Origin: an uncultured Collinsella sp.
GTDB lineage: Bacteria; Actinomycetota; Coriobacteriia; Coriobacteriales; Coriobacteriaceae
Assembly: GCA_900548515.1 (NCBI GenBank)
Contig: URKU01000001.1
Coordinates: forward strand, 1-64,000
Direction: 5' to 3'
DNA length: 64,000 bases
Position numbers and translations under genes: made by a program. Below are positions 1 to 8,719 of the stretch, piece by piece (position 1 is the first letter of the stretch; each line of letters starts with the position of its first letter). The notes beneath the pieces were generated by a model. The model did not search any database. It was not told where the DNA came from and worked only from the letters and a program-made list of their open reading frames with translations.

Positions 1-231
1 GGGAGACGGCGAGTTAGCCGGCAGGTCGGCATGTCAATCCTGGTCTAACAGAGCCTTAAATTTTGTTGCTCAACATTTGACACTCTGGGCGTGGTAACTT
101 TTTTACCAACAGGTATGATTATTGTCATGTGCGCCGCGCCTGCCTGCCGGGTTGCGGCGCACTTGTGACAGCCTTTGACACCCTTGGAGCGTGTACTGTG
201 GATATAACCACAAAAAGCGTTCGGGGGGGGG
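1..231. promoter_or_regulatory. Upstream region of the BREX operon with direct and inverted repeats
   Basis: No gene is supported here. Two similar 22-bp blocks, each beginning TTTGACAC, lie at 76-97 and 174-195, and each contains a perfect TTGACA. Between them is a perfect 9-bp inverted repeat (GTGCGCCGC at 129-137, GCGGCGCAC at 154-162), flanked by TGTCA and TGACA. A TATAAC at 203-208 resembles a -10 box, but it is 22 bp from the TTGACA at 175-180, too far for a standard promoter. BREX operons are often controlled by a dimeric repressor, so these repeats could be its operators. No regulator gene is visible in the window, so that is inference. Confidence 0.4.
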
Positions 232-232
232 G
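223..232 (+). repeat. Ten-G homopolymer at the brxA start
   Basis: An uninterrupted run of ten G ends as the first base of the GTG that would start brxA at 232. A better-placed start, GTG at 198, sits 9 bases after a GGAG (185-188). It reads into the tract but is out of frame with brxA at ten G; it would be in frame with nine or twelve. This is the usual layout of a slipped-strand phase-variation switch. A homopolymer miscount in the assembly would look the same. Confidence 0.6.
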
Positions 233-882
233 TGCTCACCCGCGAGCAATTCCTCCCGCATGAGATGCGCATCGTCGCTGCCCTTCGTATGCAGGGCGCA
301 AGCGACGAGCAGGTCATTGTACGCGTAAAGAGCGAGAACCTCTTTCAATATCCCACGGAGCGCATGGTCGCCAATCGCGCAACCGTGTGCCTTCGCCGCC
401 TTGACGCCACGGTGCCCACGGACGCCGTATGCGCCGCGCGCGGCATCGACCCCAAAACCGCCGTCGAGGCTGCGTCATCCCTAACCAGGCTTATGGCATC
501 CGGCACTCCCACGCAGGCGGACCAGGCCATCTTCTACAGCATGATCTGCCGCTACGATATCGTGCGCGAGCTCGTGCTCGTCGAGGTAGGGGAGCGCCTA
601 CAAAACTTCGATTATGCCTTTACGGCGGTTGACCTCAACGCCTTTATGACACGCTTTACCACGGAGTATCCGGACGCGGCCCGCTGGACTGAGGCCACGG
701 TCAAGCGCATTAAGGGCTCGCTCCGCCAGACGCTCCGCCATGCTGGCCTTATCGGCGAGGGCCTGGGCCCGGAGTCCGAGCGCCTGTCACCACTCTTCCT
801 CGATTCCGATGTCGAGCGAGCCTTGGTTCAGCTGGGCGAGCAGCCGCTTATCGCGGCCCTTACCGGCAGGGCGGTGATGTAG
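232..882 (+). CDS. brxA: BrxA, BREX nucleic-acid-binding protein (DUF1819)
   Basis: First gene of a BREX phage-defence operon. BrxA is a small DNA-binding protein of the complex. The 216-residue product matches the DUF1819 pattern: a near-N-terminal LTREQFLPHEMRIVA, then ENLFQYPTER and a basic CLRRLDA helix. Length fits the family. The start is uncertain. GTG at 232 gives a protein lacking the roughly ten residues usually found before the LT motif, and it has no clear ribosome site. An upstream GTG at 198 has a good site but is separated from the frame by the G10 tract, so this copy may be off or weakly translated. The stop is one base before brxB, indicating translational coupling. Confidence 0.82.
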   Translation: MLTREQFLPHEMRIVAALRMQGASDEQVIVRVKSENLFQYPTERMVANRATVCLRRLDATVPTDAVCAARGIDPKTAVEAASSLTRLMASGTPTQADQAIFYSMICRYDIVRELVLVEVGERLQNFDYAFTAVDLNAFMTRFTTEYPDAARWTEATVKRIKGSLRQTLRHAGLIGEGLGPESERLSPLFLDSDVERALVQLGEQPLIAALTGRAVM

Positions 883-883
883 C

Positions 884-1576
884 GTGGCTCCCGTCAAAAG
901 CGCCGTCGACCCTGTTATCACCCCGGCGACCGATCTCACCACCAATATCGGCATCCATTCCCGCAAGAGCGTCGTGGCGGCGCATGCCCGCTCCGAGCGC
1001 GCCTGTCAGGAATTTGAGCGCCGTGCGCAGCTTCTGCGCGAGTGCCTGTGCAGCGAGGACTTTTTGGCCAACAAGGGCATAGGCAATGAGATCGGCTTCC
1101 ACACTTTTTGCTATGACCCCGCGCTGGAGTTTGAGGCGCGTGCATTATTTGACACCCTTTCATGCGATGCCGAGGCCGACAAGCTTCCGTGCACGCTCAA
1201 GGTCGTGAACCTTTACGACGCCGTGCTGGCAATTCTCGAAAAGCGCCGTGTCCTCAAGGCTATCCCGCGCCAAGAGGAGCGCCGCGGTACCCAGCGCGTG
1301 CTCGAGGACGTGGCCAAGTTCGCCTCGCCCGAGAAAGTTGCCGCGTACATCCTTGAGCAGACCGAGCCGTTCGCGCCCGGAGACGTCATTCTCCTCACCG
1401 GTGCAGGTGAGGTCTTCCCGTTCTTTCGCATGCACACGCTTCTCCACTGCATGCTTGCGGATTTTGATGAGGTGCCTGTGGTCGCCGCCTATCCGGGCAG
1501 TTTCAACGGCTCTTCTTTCCAGCTCTTTAACCGTCTGCCGGCCGACAACTACTACCGCGCCATCGATATCTCGTAA
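884..1576 (+). CDS. brxB: BrxB, BREX protein (DUF1788)
   Basis: Second BREX gene, DUF1788 family. Its molecular activity is not established, but it is a constant member of type 1 BREX. The 230-residue product carries the family core: SEDFLANKGIGNE near residue 57, VVNLYDAVLAILE in the middle, and the C-terminal LLTGAGEVFPFFRMHTLL and VVAAYPGSFNG blocks ending in DNYYRAIDIS. It is slightly longer at the N-terminus than typical members, so an internal start is possible. The GTG start follows the brxA stop after one base, so translation is probably coupled. brxC follows after 78 bases. Confidence 0.88.
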   Translation: MAPVKSAVDPVITPATDLTTNIGIHSRKSVVAAHARSERACQEFERRAQLLRECLCSEDFLANKGIGNEIGFHTFCYDPALEFEARALFDTLSCDAEADKLPCTLKVVNLYDAVLAILEKRRVLKAIPRQEERRGTQRVLEDVAKFASPEKVAAYILEQTEPFAPGDVILLTGAGEVFPFFRMHTLLHCMLADFDEVPVVAAYPGSFNGSSFQLFNRLPADNYYRAIDIS

Positions 1577-1654
1577 GCACGGCTCCCCGCAGGCATGTCC
1601 CTGTCGCCGGTAACAACCCTATGCCATAACGTTCCCAAACCCAAAGGAGCACCC

Positions 1655-4600
1655 ATGGACAACATGATCATTCGCGACCTCTTTGCAAAAGACATCAACC
1701 GCTCCATCAACGGCGTGGTCAAGGTCCAGGATTCAAAAGATGGGTCCATCCGCCAGGAGCTTGACGAGTACGTGGTGACGCGCGAGTTGCAGAGGCATTT
1801 TGCCACGTTCTTCAAGGCCTACGGCGATGCCATCGATGTGCGCACCGACAAGATCGGCGTGTGGATCAGTGGCTTCTTCGGTTCCGGTAAATCGCACTTC
1901 CTCAAGATGCTGAGCTACCTGCTCGAGAATCGCCAGATCGGTGGCAAGAGCGCCATTCGCTACTTTGACGGCAAAATCGTCGACCCCATGGTCGCGGCTG
2001 CCATGGAGCGCGCGTGCTCGGTGCCCACGCAGGCCATCCTCTTTAACATCGATAGCAAGGCGGGCCAGTGGAAGCAGGGTGATACGGCTCCCACGGCGCT
2101 GCTTCGCGGCTTTGAGCGCATGTTCTACGAGGCGCGCGGCTTCTACGGCGAGGACCTCAAGCTTGCAAAGCTCGAGGACTACATCGATTCCCTGGGCAAG
2201 ACCCGGGAGTTCCGCGAGGCCTTTGAGCGCGTCAACGGCGAGTCTTGGCTCCAGACCCGCGATACCTACAGCTACTTTGAGGACGACGTCGTCGAGGTGC
2301 TGCAGAGCGTGCTCGGCATGAGCGAAAAGGCCGCATGGAACTGGCTCGAGGGTTCTGAGGACGAGGTTTTGGCCCCTGATGTCTTTGCCAAAAAGGTCAA
2401 GGACTACGTAGACGCTCAGGCGGCGGCCCACGGCGGCAACTTCCGTTTGCTCTTTATGGTCGACGAGGTGGGTCAGTTTATTACAAACGACAAGGACCTA
2501 AGCCTTATGCTGAGCCTTCAGACCATCGTCGAGGAGCTGGGTGCCGCCTGCGGTGGCCGCGTGTGGGTGATGGTTACGAGCCAGGAGGCCATCGACAACC
2601 TGAGCCTGCCCGTGGGCAACGACTTTTCAAAGATCCAGGGCCGCTTCAATACCCGCCTTTCGCTCTCCAGCTCCAGCGTGGACGAGGTCATCCAGTGCCG
2701 TGTGCTCGAGAAGACCGCGCCGGCGGCCGATATGCTTGCACAGGTCTACGAGCAAGACGCCGCCGTGCTTAAAAACAACTTTACCTTTGAGGGTGGCTCG
2801 CGCTCCGACCTTGCCGGCTACGCCAACTCCAAGGATTTTGTGGCCAGCTACCCGTTTGTGGGCTACCAGTTTAAGCTCCTGCCCGACGTGATGACCGAGG
2901 TGCGCAAGCACGGTGTCAAGGCCAAGCACATGTCAACGGGCGAGCGCTCCATGCTGAGCGCGTTCCAGGAGAGCGCTCAGGCCATCCAGTATGACCAGAC
3001 CGGTGCACTCGTGCCGTTCTGGTGCTTCTTCGACACTATCTCCAAAGACCTTGAGCACGGCATCAACCAGGTGGTCGACCGCGCGGTCCGTGCGGCCGAG
3101 GACGCAAAGGGCCTTGAACCCTACGACGTTCAGGTGCTCAAGCTCCTGTACCTGATTCGTTACATCGGCTACGTTAAGGCCACGGTCGAGAACATCTCCA
3201 TCTTCATGATCGACGGCCTCGACGTGGACATGCGCGCCCTCAAGGACCGCGTCAAGGAGTCCCTTGCCCGCCTGGAGCGCGAGAACTACGTGGCACGCCA
3301 GGGCGATGCCTATAGCTTCCTCACCGACGAGGAGCAGGAGATAGCGCAGGAGATCGCACGCACTCCGGTCGATAACGCGCAGGTGATCGAGTCTATCAAA
3401 AAGCGCCTGTTCGACAGCATCTACACCGCGCGTAAACTCAACCGCGGGGCCAACGACTTTCCGTTTGACCGCTATGTGGACGGCTCAATCCACGGTGCCA
3501 GCATGGGCGGCATGGAGCTTTGCGTGGCGACTATGGCGAGCGATCTGGGCCGTGCGGACGATACCGAGCTGGCCTTGGCTTCTTCGGGCAAAGCCATCGT
3601 GGCTTTGAGCGACGAGGCGGATTATTGGGAGACGCTCGTCAACGCCGCCAAGATCCGCAAGTACGCCAAGACGCGAAATCTCCAGGAGCTTCAGCCGAGT
3701 ACGCGCCAGATCGTCGAGTCCAAGATGCGCGAGGCAGCCTATAACGAGAAAGAGGCCGATGTCCTTTTGAGCGAGGCCGTACTCCATGCACGTTGCGCGG
3801 TCAACGGCCGCATAATTGAGGTCCGCGCGGCCAAACCCGCTCAGGTCTTTGAGCAAGTGCTGGCGCAGCTGTGCGATGTGGTCTTTGAAAAGGCCGACTA
3901 TATCGGCGCGCCGGTCACGAGCGATTCCGATATTCGCTCTACTCTGGTGGGCAACGTTCAAGTGGGGCTCGCTGGCATGGATGCAGGTAACACGCGTGCG
4001 CTCAAAGAGGTCGAGGACTACCTCAAAGTGCAGCACCAGCGCCACCTGGATACCGCTATGGGCGATATCCAGCGCCAGTACCAGCAAAGGCCCTTTGGCT
4101 GGCGCGAGGTCGACATCGCAAATGTGGTGGCGCAGCTTGTGGTGGAGCAGCGCGCGCAGGTGCTGTTTGGCGGTCAGACGGTTCAAGCTAACGACAGCCG
4201 CATGGTGGCGCTCCTGCGCAAGGATGCCGATAAGGCCCAGGTGCGCTTGCGCATGCGCATGAGCGACCGGTTGCTGCGCGTCACGGGCGAACTCATGTGT
4301 GACCTGTTTGATCTCAAGACCGTGCCCTCCAACGAGGATAGGCTCGTGGTCGAGCTCAAGGAGCGCCTTGAGGACTTGCGCGAGTCGTGCCTCGCCATAA
4401 CACGCGACTACTATACGGGTATCAAACCGCTCTATCCGTATCCTGGCGAGAGCGAGTGCGAGAAGATGCGCTCGGAGGTCGCCGACGTCCTTAAGGACCA
4501 GAACGAGTCCGAGGCGTTCTTGACCACGTTCACCAAGCATGAGAACCGTTTGCTCGATGCCAAGGAAGACTTCGACAAGGTGGTTGAGTTCTTCGAGTCC

Positions 4601-5317
4601 AACCAACGAACAGCGTTTGACCACGCCAAGGATTTCTTGAGCCGCACCGAGGGTATTGAGTATGCCTCTGATGACATTCCCAGCGCGGTGGAGAACGTGG
4701 CAAAGGTGCGCGAGATCCTCAAAGATCCCAAGCCCTACGGCCGCATTAAAGACCTGCAACCGCTTATGGATCCCGTCGAGGACGACATGAAGAAGCTGCT
4801 GGGCATTCGCCGCAATGAGTTTTTGCATCGCATCGAGAGCGATCTGCAAGACTTGCAGGCGCAGGCTGAGAGCCAAAAGGGCTTTGTCAAACAGGCCAAG
4901 GATGCCATAGCGGACGCCGGTGCCAAATACGAGTCATTCAAAAACCGTGCCCACAGTGCTCAAAGCCTTAATGAGCTGAGCGTTGCCGCGACTAACTGGG
5001 GCAATTGGCTCAGCGCGGCAACCAACGGGATGTACGACGCCGTGGATGAGGCCCGCATGCGTATGGACAACGAGCGCCGCACCACCGAGGTCACGAGTAC
5101 GGGTGAGGTGGTCAAGAAGATCTCCAACAAGGGTGCTGCGTCGTCAGCGCCTGTGCCTGCGCCCGTGCCCCAGCGCAAGATCAAGGCCTTGCGCCGCGCC
5201 GATCTGGTCAAGCCGAGTCGTCTCTTGTCCGCAGAGGACGTGGAGCGCTACGTGGACGACCTGCGCTCCCGTCTTATGCAGGCGCTCGCTGCAAGCGACG
5301 AGATCCGTATCAACTAA
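1655..5317 (+). CDS. brxC: BrxC, BREX P-loop ATPase
   Basis: Large ATPase of the BREX complex, 1,220 residues, a normal size for BrxC. The start at 1655 is chosen because AAAGGAG lies at 1644-1650 and the product then begins MDNMIIRDLFAKDINRSING, the usual BrxC N-terminus; an in-frame ATG at 1595 would add 20 unlikely residues. Walker A is GFFGSGKS at residues 73-80 and Walker B is LLFMVDE at 265-271. The rest is long and helical with coiled-coil-like stretches, especially near residues 950-1150. It probably uses ATP to drive assembly or remodelling with PglX, PglZ and BrxB on phage DNA. It lies in the operon 66 bases before pglX. Confidence 0.92.
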   Translation: MDNMIIRDLFAKDINRSINGVVKVQDSKDGSIRQELDEYVVTRELQRHFATFFKAYGDAIDVRTDKIGVWISGFFGSGKSHFLKMLSYLLENRQIGGKSAIRYFDGKIVDPMVAAAMERACSVPTQAILFNIDSKAGQWKQGDTAPTALLRGFERMFYEARGFYGEDLKLAKLEDYIDSLGKTREFREAFERVNGESWLQTRDTYSYFEDDVVEVLQSVLGMSEKAAWNWLEGSEDEVLAPDVFAKKVKDYVDAQAAAHGGNFRLLFMVDEVGQFITNDKDLSLMLSLQTIVEELGAACGGRVWVMVTSQEAIDNLSLPVGNDFSKIQGRFNTRLSLSSSSVDEVIQCRVLEKTAPAADMLAQVYEQDAAVLKNNFTFEGGSRSDLAGYANSKDFVASYPFVGYQFKLLPDVMTEVRKHGVKAKHMSTGERSMLSAFQESAQAIQYDQTGALVPFWCFFDTISKDLEHGINQVVDRAVRAAEDAKGLEPYDVQVLKLLYLIRYIGYVKATVENISIFMIDGLDVDMRALKDRVKESLARLERENYVARQGDAYSFLTDEEQEIAQEIARTPVDNAQVIESIKKRLFDSIYTARKLNRGANDFPFDRYVDGSIHGASMGGMELCVATMASDLGRADDTELALASSGKAIVALSDEADYWETLVNAAKIRKYAKTRNLQELQPSTRQIVESKMREAAYNEKEADVLLSEAVLHARCAVNGRIIEVRAAKPAQVFEQVLAQLCDVVFEKADYIGAPVTSDSDIRSTLVGNVQVGLAGMDAGNTRALKEVEDYLKVQHQRHLDTAMGDIQRQYQQRPFGWREVDIANVVAQLVVEQRAQVLFGGQTVQANDSRMVALLRKDADKAQVRLRMRMSDRLLRVTGELMCDLFDLKTVPSNEDRLVVELKERLEDLRESCLAITRDYYTGIKPLYPYPGESECEKMRSEVADVLKDQNESEAFLTTFTKHENRLLDAKEDFDKVVEFFESNQRTAFDHAKDFLSRTEGIEYASDDIPSAVENVAKVREILKDPKPYGRIKDLQPLMDPVEDDMKKLLGIRRNEFLHRIESDLQDLQAQAESQKGFVKQAKDAIADAGAKYESFKNRAHSAQSLNELSVAATNWGNWLSAATNGMYDAVDEARMRMDNERRTTEVTSTGEVVKKISNKGAASSAPVPAPVPQRKIKALRRADLVKPSRLLSAEDVERYVDDLRSRLMQALAASDEIRIN

Positions 5318-5383
5318 CCCGCGGAGCCGCCGGTGCCAAAGCGCGCACCGGTGGCTTATGGCGTTTAGAAAGGCTCATCAACC

Positions 5384-7849
5384 ATGAACGATTCTGCTCT
5401 TAAGAGCTTCTGCACCTGGGCCCGTACGGAGCTCATCAAAGGCGTGGAGGCGCAGATGGTGCGCTACGGCATCACCGAACCTGCACCCGCGCCCGTTGGG
5501 TCCGAGACCGTCAACGGCCTGCCCCTAAGTCCTGCTGAGGTTGAGCAGCGTGACGAGCTGCTGCGCATACAGACAGAGGTGGGTCACGAGGCGCTGTGCG
5601 ACCGTGCGGCCTACACCTGGTTCAACCGCATCGTGGCCATTCGCTTCATGGATGCACGCGGATGGCTTCCCAGCCGTATGCGCATGCTAAGTCGTGCGGA
5701 CGGCAGCCATGGCAGCGAGGCCGTGGAGAACGCGCTGGACGTGGAAATAACGACGGCCGATACCGATCGCATAGCCGAGCTCAAGATGGCGGGCTTGGAT
5801 GAACCGTTGTGGCGCTACCTGTTTGTTGCTCAGTGCGAGGAGCTTGCCGATTGCCTGGCGGGCGTCTTTGAACGCGTGGGCGGAGCCATGGAGCTGCTGT
5901 TGCCCCAGGGCCTCATGATGGCTGACAGTGTGGTGGGCAAACTCAATGCCGTCCTCACTGACGAGGACTGGCGCGAGGGCGTGACCGTTCTGGGCTGGAT
6001 GTATCAGTACTACAATGCCGACGTTAAAGACGAGTTCTTCAAGTCCAAGCGCAAGGCAACGGCGGCGGATATCGCGCCCGCCACGCAGCTCTTCACCCCC
6101 GAGTGGATCGTGCGCTATATGGTCGAGAACTCGCTCGGCCGTCTGTGGATGCTCAACAATCCGGGGAGTTCGCTACGCGAGCGCATGGAGTATTACATCG
6201 AGCCCGATACTGAGCACGAGGACTTCATCCGCATATCGAGTCCCGAGGAGATAACCCTCTGCGACCCCGCATGCGGCTCGGGCCATATCTTGGTCTATGC
6301 GTTTGAGCTGCTCTTCCATATGTACGAGGAGCGCGGCTATCGTGAGCGCGAGATTCCCGAGCTCATTCTTACTAAAAACCTTGCAGGTATGGAAATCGAT
6401 TCCCGCGCGGCACAGATCGCGGAGCTGGCGCTTGCCATGTGCGCCCGCGAGCACGACCGTCGCTTCTTTAGGCGTGGTGTTCGCGCCGACGTTACCGTGC
6501 TCTCGAGTATCCCGTTAGGGGAGGACGAGCTGCCGGGTAACAAGAAGCTCGCCGAGGAGCTGAGTCATTTGGGCGAGATCGGTTCGCTGCTCAATCCCTC
6601 AGAGGACGAGATCGACGAGCTCAAGGCCGCCGCCGCGAGTTGTTCCGATGACCTTTTTGCCGCTACGGCCAAAACTAAGCTCGAAAGCGCTGCCGCCATC
6701 TGCGAGAAGCTGTCCCGTCGTTTTACCTGCACCGTTGCGAATCCTCCGTATATGGGCAGCAGCAGCTTTAATCCATTCATGAGCAAGTGGATCAAGAAGA
6801 ACTACCCCGACGTGAAGAGCGACCTCTGCACGTGCTTTATCGAGCGCGGTTTTAACCTTGTCGAGGATAAGGGCTACGCCGCAATGGTTACCATGCAGAG
6901 CTGGATGTTCCTGGGCAGCTTTGAGAAGATGCGCGCCAAGGTTATCGACAACAAAACAATCGTTTCCATGGCCCATCTGGGACCTCGCGCGTTTGATGCT
7001 ATCGGCGGCGAGGTCGTCAACGTTACAGCTGACGTGATCTACAACCAGCATTCGGACGCCGAGGGCGCCTATGTGCGCCTTGTTGATATCAACGGCTCTG
7101 AGGCCAAGAGGCTCAAACTGGTCGAGGCCATCCAAAACCCCGATTGCGGCTGGTTCTACCGCCGCGACGCCGACACCTTCAAGCAAATCCCCGGCACCCC
7201 CATAGCCTACTGGGCCAGTGACGGGTTACTCTCTGCTTTCTCTTTGGGCCACTCCATTGGCGATTACTCGGACTATACAGGGTCTCAAAATAAAACAGGC
7301 GACAACAATTTATATTTGCGCTTGTTTTGGGAGGTCGGCGCGCGTTCGGTTGGGCGAAAAGGCTCATGGGCTACTTACTCAAAGGGCGGCGACTTTCGTC
7401 GATGGTTTGGCAATCTTCATTGGTTGGTTTCGATCAAAAAGGACGCAATTGAGTTTTACCAGAGTAATCCGACCTCCAATTTACTGGCGTCAAAATATTG
7501 GTTCAGTGAAGGCGTTTGTTACACAATGCTGACATCAGGCAAGCCGAGTTTCAGGCTGTTGCCGCCGACGGGCGGATTTGACATGGCCGGCCCATGCATT
7601 TGTGGCCTGGGCTCAAGCGAGAACTGGACCCTAGGTTTCCTTAATTGCTCTATTGCCGCCGATGTCCTCAGCATGCTTAACCCTACTCTTAACATGCAGG
7701 CGAGAGACATCAAAGCACTTCCCATGCTTATTTCCGCTGAGTATAAACCGGCAATTAATAGTCTGGTCGATAGCAATGTGTCCATTTCAAAAAATGATTG
7801 GGACTCGTTTGAAACCTCTTGGGATTTCAAACGTAACCCTTTGGTTTAG
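5384..7849 (+). CDS. pglX: PglX N-terminal part: N6-adenine methyltransferase and target recognition
   Basis: Modification enzyme of BREX: it methylates adenine in a short non-palindromic site so that the host is spared. The 821-residue product has AdoMet motif I DPACGSGH at residues 294-301 and catalytic NPPY at 453-456. Residues beyond about 600 form the target-recognition part, where the DNA turns noticeably AT-richer (from about 7200), a sign of recombined specificity. Full-length PglX is usually about 1,150-1,200 residues. This one stops right after the conserved ETSWDFKRNPL block, where a normal PglX continues into the C-terminal domain, which is here a separate gene at 8720-9688. Whether the two parts reassemble is unknown. 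Confidence 0.9.
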   Translation: MNDSALKSFCTWARTELIKGVEAQMVRYGITEPAPAPVGSETVNGLPLSPAEVEQRDELLRIQTEVGHEALCDRAAYTWFNRIVAIRFMDARGWLPSRMRMLSRADGSHGSEAVENALDVEITTADTDRIAELKMAGLDEPLWRYLFVAQCEELADCLAGVFERVGGAMELLLPQGLMMADSVVGKLNAVLTDEDWREGVTVLGWMYQYYNADVKDEFFKSKRKATAADIAPATQLFTPEWIVRYMVENSLGRLWMLNNPGSSLRERMEYYIEPDTEHEDFIRISSPEEITLCDPACGSGHILVYAFELLFHMYEERGYREREIPELILTKNLAGMEIDSRAAQIAELALAMCAREHDRRFFRRGVRADVTVLSSIPLGEDELPGNKKLAEELSHLGEIGSLLNPSEDEIDELKAAAASCSDDLFAATAKTKLESAAAICEKLSRRFTCTVANPPYMGSSSFNPFMSKWIKKNYPDVKSDLCTCFIERGFNLVEDKGYAAMVTMQSWMFLGSFEKMRAKVIDNKTIVSMAHLGPRAFDAIGGEVVNVTADVIYNQHSDAEGAYVRLVDINGSEAKRLKLVEAIQNPDCGWFYRRDADTFKQIPGTPIAYWASDGLLSAFSLGHSIGDYSDYTGSQNKTGDNNLYLRLFWEVGARSVGRKGSWATYSKGGDFRRWFGNLHWLVSIKKDAIEFYQSNPTSNLLASKYWFSEGVCYTMLTSGKPSFRLLPPTGGFDMAGPCICGLGSSENWTLGFLNCSIAADVLSMLNPTLNMQARDIKALPMLISAEYKPAINSLVDSNVSISKNDWDSFETSWDFKRNPLV

Positions 7850-8458
7850 GTGGGGTTCATGTTTGAATATATTTCAGCAAATGAAGTTGTCTTTGTTGAG
7901 GCGAATCCTGCATGGGTCAAAAACGGTATGACGTGCAAGTCTTTGGGCCCTATACTTTCGCCGCTTCTAAGGTTCTTTGTTGTCGAAACTCCCGCTCCGG
8001 GATTGTCCAACAGAAGCGTTTCGGTCTCTGAATACGGATGGGATGCTCCTTGGAGAAAGCCTCAATATTTGAATAAAAAGCTAAAGGCAGCAAGCTCAAA
8101 TAAGTCTTTATATTGGTCTGCCGCGGCTGTTGGTGATATGGAACAGGCTTTGCGTAATGCTGATTTGTTTGATTGCGCTGGCATCGAGTCAAAGCCCTTC
8201 GAGTCTACTGTCTTTTATGATGCCAAAAGCAATCAAACGATCAGTTTGTTTTATCACTTACGAAATGGATTTGCTCACGGCAGATTCTGTGCATTTAAGT
8301 CAAAGGGCGATATATGGTTCGCTATCGAGGATGTTGCGGGAAAACGAAAGGATGACCCGGCAGGTGACATCAAAAGACTCACTGCAAGAATTCTAATCAA
8401 GAATTCGACTCTATGTAAATGGATGAAGCTGATAAAGGCTGGGCCTGATATTCGTTAA
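7850..8458 (+). CDS. Hypothetical protein with HEPN-like RxxxxH motif, inserted within pglX
   Basis: Not recognised as a named family. The 202-residue product contains LFYHLRNGFAHGRF near residue 140, an R-N-x-x-x-H arrangement resembling the catalytic RxxxxH of HEPN ribonucleases and abortive-infection proteins. It starts at GTG immediately after the pglX stop (an ATG at 7859 is an alternative), with GGTGGGG nearby as a weak ribosome site. Base composition is clearly AT-richer than the flanking BREX genes, and it sits exactly between the two halves of pglX, so it was probably acquired. It may be a backup toxin acting when modification or restriction fails; that role is inference. Confidence 0.6.
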   Translation: MGFMFEYISANEVVFVEANPAWVKNGMTCKSLGPILSPLLRFFVVETPAPGLSNRSVSVSEYGWDAPWRKPQYLNKKLKAASSNKSLYWSAAAVGDMEQALRNADLFDCAGIESKPFESTVFYDAKSNQTISLFYHLRNGFAHGRFCAFKSKGDIWFAIEDVAGKRKDDPAGDIKRLTARILIKNSTLCKWMKLIKAGPDIR

Positions 8459-8498
8459 TGGGTTTCAGCTCGTGTCCGGGTATTTAGTTAGCTTTAAC

Positions 8499-8689
8499 TA
8501 GTGAGCTGAGAAATGATATCAAGTTGTCTTTCCTTTACGCTTGATGCAGTTCGCAGGGTTTGGCTTGCGACTTCATGAGTCACTAGTGCGTTTTTGCAAA
8601 TGCCCGATGCGGTGAATAGCTTTTCCAGAAGTCGATCGGTAAGGTCGGGGTATTTTTGGAGATTTCGGTCCCTTAGTTTAAGCCTCTTG
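8499..8689 (-). pseudogene. Possible C-terminal gene fragment on the minus strand
   Basis: Between the HEPN-like gene and the second pglX part, the minus strand holds an open frame of about 60 codons ending in a stop near 8499. It reads like real protein (for example KYPDLTDRLLEKLFTASG, then ERQLDIISQLTS) but has no start codon and is preceded by two stops. It may be the tail of a gene truncated when the insert joined the BREX operon. The rest of 8459-8706 shows nothing else recognisable. Low confidence: a 60-codon open frame can occur by chance. Confidence 0.25.
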
Positions 8690-8719
8690 ACAACTCATCA
8701 ACAATGAAAGGAGGGCCTC

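Noticed and set aside
1595..1654. Earlier start for brxC
   Set aside because: It adds 20 residues unlike the family and lacks a ribosome site, whereas 1655 has AAAGGAG.
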